Below are positions 60,738-64,000 of a stretch of 64,000 nucleotides of DNA, piece by piece. A program made the position numbers and the translations under genes. Every line of letters starts with the position of its first letter. Position 1 is the first letter of the stretch. Location: the NCBI RefSeq assembly GCF_003330845.1, contig NZ_CP026121.1, positions 1,302,001-1,366,000 of the forward strand, read 5' to 3'. A model generated the notes under the pieces. The model saw only the letters and a program-made list of their open reading frames with translations, had not been told where the DNA came from and ran no database searches. The DNA is from Streptomyces sp. Go-475 (GTDB taxonomy: Bacteria; Actinomycetota; Actinomycetes; Streptomycetales; Streptomycetaceae).

Positions 60738-62439
60738 CGAACTTTTCCTTCAACTTCAGGAACTGCGCATGAGTCTTGGCGAACTCCGTCTTGCTCACAC
60801 CGTCGGTCGCCACGAAGTAGATCCACCCCTCCTTCGTGGGCTTCAGAGCCGCCTCCAACGCGACGTCCCCCGGGTTGCCGATCGGCCCCGGCGGCAGACC
60901 CTTGTTGGTGTACGTGTTGTACGGGTCCTTGTTGCTGTTGATCTCGGATTCGCTGATGTGGATGTTGCTCTCGTTCTTCAGGTAGTTGAAGGTCGAGTCG
61001 AACTGGAGCAATTGGTTGGTCTCGGTATTGGTGGGTTTGAGGCGGTTGTAGACCACCTCGGCCATCTTCCGGAAGTCGTCGTGCGTCTTGCCCTCGGCCT
61101 GGACCAGGCTGGCGACCGTGATCAGCTGCCACGGGCCCTCGAGGCCGAGGCTCTGGGCCTTCTTCTCCACGCCGAGCTTCTCGTACGTCTGGGTGGCCCG
61201 CGCGACCATCTGCTTCAGCACGGCCTCGGGCTTCTGCCCTTCGCTCACGCCGTAACTGGAGGGATAGAGGAAGCCTTCCAGCGGGTCCTTGACGTTCGGG
61301 TGGTTCTGCGCCCAGGCCGGCAGGCCGAGCTTCTTGTAGTCCTTCTTGGCGACCTCGGCCGTGGTGCCTTCCTTGATCTTCAGCCGTTTGTCGATGAGGC
61401 GGTAGATGTCGGCGTTGCGCTTGCCCTCGGCGATGATCAGGTTGTCGCGGCTCTTCGGACTGAGCATCAGTTCGACCGCACTCTCGGCCGACATTTGCTT
61501 CTGCAGCGTGTACACGCCGTCCTGGATGGTCTTGCCCTCGGGGTTTCCGGCCTGGGCCGAGACGAAGGCGTCGACGCTCTTGACGACCCCGGCGGCCTTC
61601 AGCACCTGGCCGATCGTGTAACCGCCCGCGCCCTTGGGGATCTCGACGGTCACCGTCTGCCCGTTGCCGTCACCCGCGTAGTCCGGGGCGTCGCCGAAAC
61701 GATCCTGGAAGAACTGGTAGCCGACGTAGCTCACGCCCGCCAGGCCGCCGCCGAGGACCACGACGACCAGCAGGCAGGCCATGCCGTTGCGGCGCTTCTT
61801 GGGTTTGCCGCCGCGTCCGCGCTTGTCGTCGCGCCCCCGGCGGTCGCCTGGCTCGTCGCCGTCGTCATCGTCGTCGCCGCCCGCGAAGAACGCGTGTTCC
61901 CCCTGGTCAGGACCGGGGTCCCAGTCGGTCTCCGGCTGCGGCTCCGGCTCGGCCTGCCGGCGGCCGGGCGGCTCGGGGGGTGGATAGGCGTCGGGCGTGC
62001 CGTAGTAGTCCTGGTGGCCCGTGTCGTACGTCCCGGCCTGCTGCCCGTAGGGGTCCGAGGGGTCGCCGGGATAGGAAACGTGCTGCTGGTGGGGGTCGTT
62101 GGACCAGCCGCCGTCGCCGTACTGCTGCTGGTGGTAGCCCTGGTCCTGCGGCTGCCCGGGGCCTGGCTGCCCCGGGTACTGCTGATGTCCGTGAACCTGT
62201 GCCGCGTACTGCTGGTCGTACTGGTACTGCTGCTGCGCCTGACCGTATCCGGCCTGCTCGCCGGTGCCCCAGTCGCCGTACTGCGGCTGCTGCGGCTGCT
62301 CTGGATAGTGCTGCGGCTGGCCGCCGTAGGGGGACTGCTGGTCCTGGTGGACCTGCTGTCCTCCCCATCCGCCGTCCCCGTACAACGGGTCCTCCGGATG
62401 CCACGGTTCGGAGCCTTGGCCCCGGCCATACTCAGTCAT
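60718..62439 (-). CDS. mltG: Endolytic murein transglycosylase MltG (YceG-like) with long Q/Y-rich cytoplasmic tail
   Basis: This 573-residue protein has about 200 N-terminal residues of Gln/Tyr/Gly/Pro-rich disordered sequence and an acidic-basic stretch. A single transmembrane helix (about 218-240, MACLLVVVVLGGGLAGVSYVGY) and an extracytoplasmic LysM-like/YceG catalytic domain follow. The catalytic Glu lies in ASLVQAEGKTHDDFRKMAEVVYNRL, and NTYTNKGLPPGPIGNPG marks the family. MltG cuts nascent glycan strands. E. coli MltG has about 340 residues and no such tail, which may recruit growth-zone proteins. Confidence 0.95.
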   Translation of the reverse strand: MTEYGRGQGSEPWHPEDPLYGDGGWGGQQVHQDQQSPYGGQPQHYPEQPQQPQYGDWGTGEQAGYGQAQQQYQYDQQYAAQVHGHQQYPGQPGPGQPQDQGYHQQQYGDGGWSNDPHQQHVSYPGDPSDPYGQQAGTYDTGHQDYYGTPDAYPPPEPPGRRQAEPEPQPETDWDPGPDQGEHAFFAGGDDDDDGDEPGDRRGRDDKRGRGGKPKKRRNGMACLLVVVVLGGGLAGVSYVGYQFFQDRFGDAPDYAGDGNGQTVTVEIPKGAGGYTIGQVLKAAGVVKSVDAFVSAQAGNPEGKTIQDGVYTLQKQMSAESAVELMLSPKSRDNLIIAEGKRNADIYRLIDKRLKIKEGTTAEVAKKDYKKLGLPAWAQNHPNVKDPLEGFLYPSSYGVSEGQKPEAVLKQMVARATQTYEKLGVEKKAQSLGLEGPWQLITVASLVQAEGKTHDDFRKMAEVVYNRLKPTNTETNQLLQFDSTFNYLKNESNIHISESEINSNKDPYNTYTNKGLPPGPIGNPGDVALEAALKPTKEGWIYFVATDGVSKTEFAKTHAQFLKLKEKFDASSGN

Positions 62440-62560
62440 CGATCCCCTAGAGCCGCGAGGCGGCGGTCACGCGGCTTCCGGCTCGGCTCCCGTCCCGCCT
62501 CTTGCTGTGCGGCGGCTGTTCGAATGCCGCCGCATCGCGCGGAACGTTACCGTATCGCGA

Positions 62561-63025
62561 TCAGATGACCACTTCGACGTCTTCGCCGGGTGCTTTACCT
62601 GACACCCGTTCGGATTCAAGCGCCTGTTGCAGGATGATCACGGCCGCTGCCTGGTCGATGACGGACCGCCCCTTCTTGGACTTCACGCCCGAGGCGCGCA
62701 GTCCCTGACTGGCCGTCACCGTCGTCATGCGTTCGTCCACGAGCCTCACCGGAACCGGCGCGATCATGCGCGCCAGTTCCTGGACGAAGCCGCGGACCTT
62801 GACCGCGGCCGGGCCCTCGCCGCCCTTGAGGGAGCGCGGGAGACCGGCCACGACCTCGATCGGCTCGTACTCCTCGACGAGTTGCTTCAACCGCCGGTGA
62901 GCTGCGGGGATGTCACGCCCCGGGACCGTCTCCACCGGGGTGGCGAGGATCCCGTCGGGGTCGCACGAGGCGACCCCGATGCGGGCGTCCCCGACGTCGA
63001 TCGCGAGTCGACGTCCTCTGCGCAT
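62561..63025 (-). CDS. ruvX: Putative pre-16S rRNA nuclease / Holliday junction resolvase-like RuvX
   Basis: This 154-residue RNase H-fold protein has catalytic acidic residues in RRLAIDVGDARIGVASCDPDG, VVAGLPRSLKGGEGPAAVKVRGFVQEL, VRLVDERMTTVTA and KSKKGRSVIDQAAAVIILQQAL. The family processes the 16S rRNA 5' end. It lies 15 bases after alaS and 121 before mltG. Confidence 0.96.
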   Translation of the reverse strand: MRRGRRLAIDVGDARIGVASCDPDGILATPVETVPGRDIPAAHRRLKQLVEEYEPIEVVAGLPRSLKGGEGPAAVKVRGFVQELARMIAPVPVRLVDERMTTVTASQGLRASGVKSKKGRSVIDQAAAVIILQQALESERVSGKAPGEDVEVVI

Positions 63026-63040
63026 ACTCTCGACCGTCTC

Positions 63041-64000
63041 TTACTTGGCCGTCTCGGCGACGAGTCGCTCGACGGCGTCCACGGCGTCACCGATGGCGGC
63101 CGGGTTCTGGCCGCCGCCCTGGGCGACGTCCGGCTTGCCGCCACCGCCGCCGCCGAGGGTCTTGGCGGCCGTGCGGACCAGGTCGCCGGCCTTGAGGCCG
63201 CGCTCGCGGGCGGCCTCGTTGGTGGCGATGACCGTGAGCGGCTTGCCGTTCGCCACCGTGAACAGGGCGACGACGGCGGCCCGGCCGCCCTGGATGCGTC
63301 CGCGCACGTCGAGGACGAGCTTGCGCAGGTCGTCGGCGGTGGTGCCGTCCGGGACCTGGCCGGTCACGACAGCAACGCCGTGGACGTCCTTGGCGGACTC
63401 GGCGAGACCGGCGGCGGCCTGGAGGACCTTCTCGGCGCGGAACTTCTCGATCTCCTTCTCGGCGTCCTTCAGCTTGCCGAGCATGGCGGAGACCTTCTCC
63501 GGGAGCTCCTCCGGGCGGCCCTTGATCAGCTCCTGGAGCTGGGCGACGACCGTGTGCTCGCGGGCGAGGAAGTTGTAGGCGTCCACGCCGACCAGGGCCT
63601 CGATCCGGCGCACACCGGAGCCGATGGAGGACTCGCCGAGCAGCTTCACCAGGCCCAGCTGGGCGGTGTTGTGCACGTGCGTGCCGCCGCACAGCTCCTT
63701 GGAGAAGTCGCCGATGGTCACGACGCGCACGCGCTCGCCGTACTTCTCGCCGAACTCGGCGATGGCGCCCTGCTTCTTGGCCTCGTCGATGCCCATGACC
63801 TCGGCCTGGACGTCCAGGTCGCGGGCGAGCACCTCGTTGATCTTCTGCTCGACGTCGGTCATCACGGCCGTCGGGACGGCGGACGGGGAGCCGAAGTCGA
63901 AGCGGAAGCGGCCGGGCTGGTTCTCGGAACCGGCCTGGGCGGCCGTCGGGCCGAGGGCGTCGCGCAGGGCCTGGTGGGTGAGGTGCGTGGCCGAGTGGGC
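63041..64000 (-). CDS. alaS: Alanyl-tRNA synthetase, 3' part
   Basis: The gene runs leftward and its 5' end lies beyond the right edge; 319 C-terminal residues are present. They begin in the editing domain ([17 protein letters not shown], the HxxxH zinc motif), include [35 protein letters not shown] with the zinc Cys/His, then the coiled-coil and C-Ala domains ending [31 protein letters not shown]. It heads the ruvX-mltG-aroE unit in the usual actinobacterial order. Confidence 0.98.
   Translation of the reverse strand, partial: AHSATHLTHQALRDALGPTAAQAGSENQPGRFRFDFGSPSAVPTAVMTDVEQKINEVLARDLDVQAEVMGIDEAKKQGAIAEFGEKYGERVRVVTIGDFSKELCGGTHVHNTAQLGLVKLLGESSIGSGVRRIEALVGVDAYNFLAREHTVVAQLQELIKGRPEELPEKVSAMLGKLKDAEKEIEKFRAEKVLQAAAGLAESAKDVHGVAVVTGQVPDGTTADDLRKLVLDVRGRIQGGRAAVVALFTVANGKPLTVIATNEAARERGLKAGDLVRTAAKTLGGGGGGKPDVAQGGGQNPAAIGDAVDAVERLVAETAK

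Overview
The window is high-GC chromosomal DNA from a Streptomyces-type actinomycete. The evidence is strong third-position G/C bias, many GTG starts, three in-frame TTA (bldA-type) codons in otherwise TTA-free DNA, bldD, the actinobacterial sIHF, a degenerate actinobacterial PriA, and a gene order (rib - ROK/MFS - guaB1 - rpe - fmt - priA - metK - coaBC - rpoZ - gmk - sIHF - pyr - bldD - nusB - efp - aro - mltG - ruvX - alaS) that I recognise from the S. coelicolor SCO14xx-SCO1501 region. Species cannot be fixed from the sequence alone. No rRNA, tRNA, CRISPR array, insertion sequence or prophage was seen.

Left part (1-18.7 kb): a truncated secreted protein, a uridine-kinase-like P-loop protein, a candidate small RNA, a TPR plus AAA+ (CbxX/CfxQ) ATPase with a TTA codon, two CNNM/CBS membrane proteins, then the leftward operon ribE-ribM-ribAB-ribH-hisE-hisG-PH-domain gene headed by an FMN riboswitch. 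A chitinase-like promoter with a DasR-like box follows with no gene behind it, then a divergent ROK regulator/MFS pair with a palindromic operator, a nucleobase permease, a GH6 glycosidase and two uncharacterised proteins.

Middle (18.7-35.7 kb): an amine oxidase and a nitrilase-family amidase closely resembling lysine 2-monooxygenase and 5-aminovaleramide amidohydrolase; a small repeat-bearing secreted protein; an MFS exporter; an Lrp/AsnC regulator next to an APC amino-acid permease whose upstream region carries TTGC/GCAA inverted repeats; GuaB1 (IMPDH-like, probable GMP reductase); a lone barstar-like inhibitor; a SorC-type regulator; rpe; an MMPL exporter; rsmB and fmt; and a small DNA-binding-like protein preceded by strong palindromes.

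Right part (35.7-64 kb): mostly housekeeping genes, nearly all leftward. These are priA, metK, coaBC, rpoZ, gmk, sIHF, the pyrimidine operon pyrR-pyrB-pyrC-(membrane PH-like gene)-carA-carB-pyrD-pyrF with a PyrR-type RNA loop ahead of pyrR, bldD on the opposite strand with its own BldD-type box, nusB, efp, pepQ, a proline-rich P-loop protein, the shikimate genes aroB, aroK, aroC and aroE, mltG with an unusually long Q/Y-rich cytoplasmic tail, ruvX and the 3' part of alaS. Many neighbours overlap by 4 bases (ATGA/GTGA), indicating translational coupling. Purine, pyrimidine, flavin, histidine, SAM and CoA metabolism cluster here with the development regulator bldD. I found no clear wholly new multi-gene system. 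The most unusual items are the candidate sRNA, the orphan promoter, the lysine-degradation pair with Lrp-type sites, and the TTA-containing uncharacterised genes.
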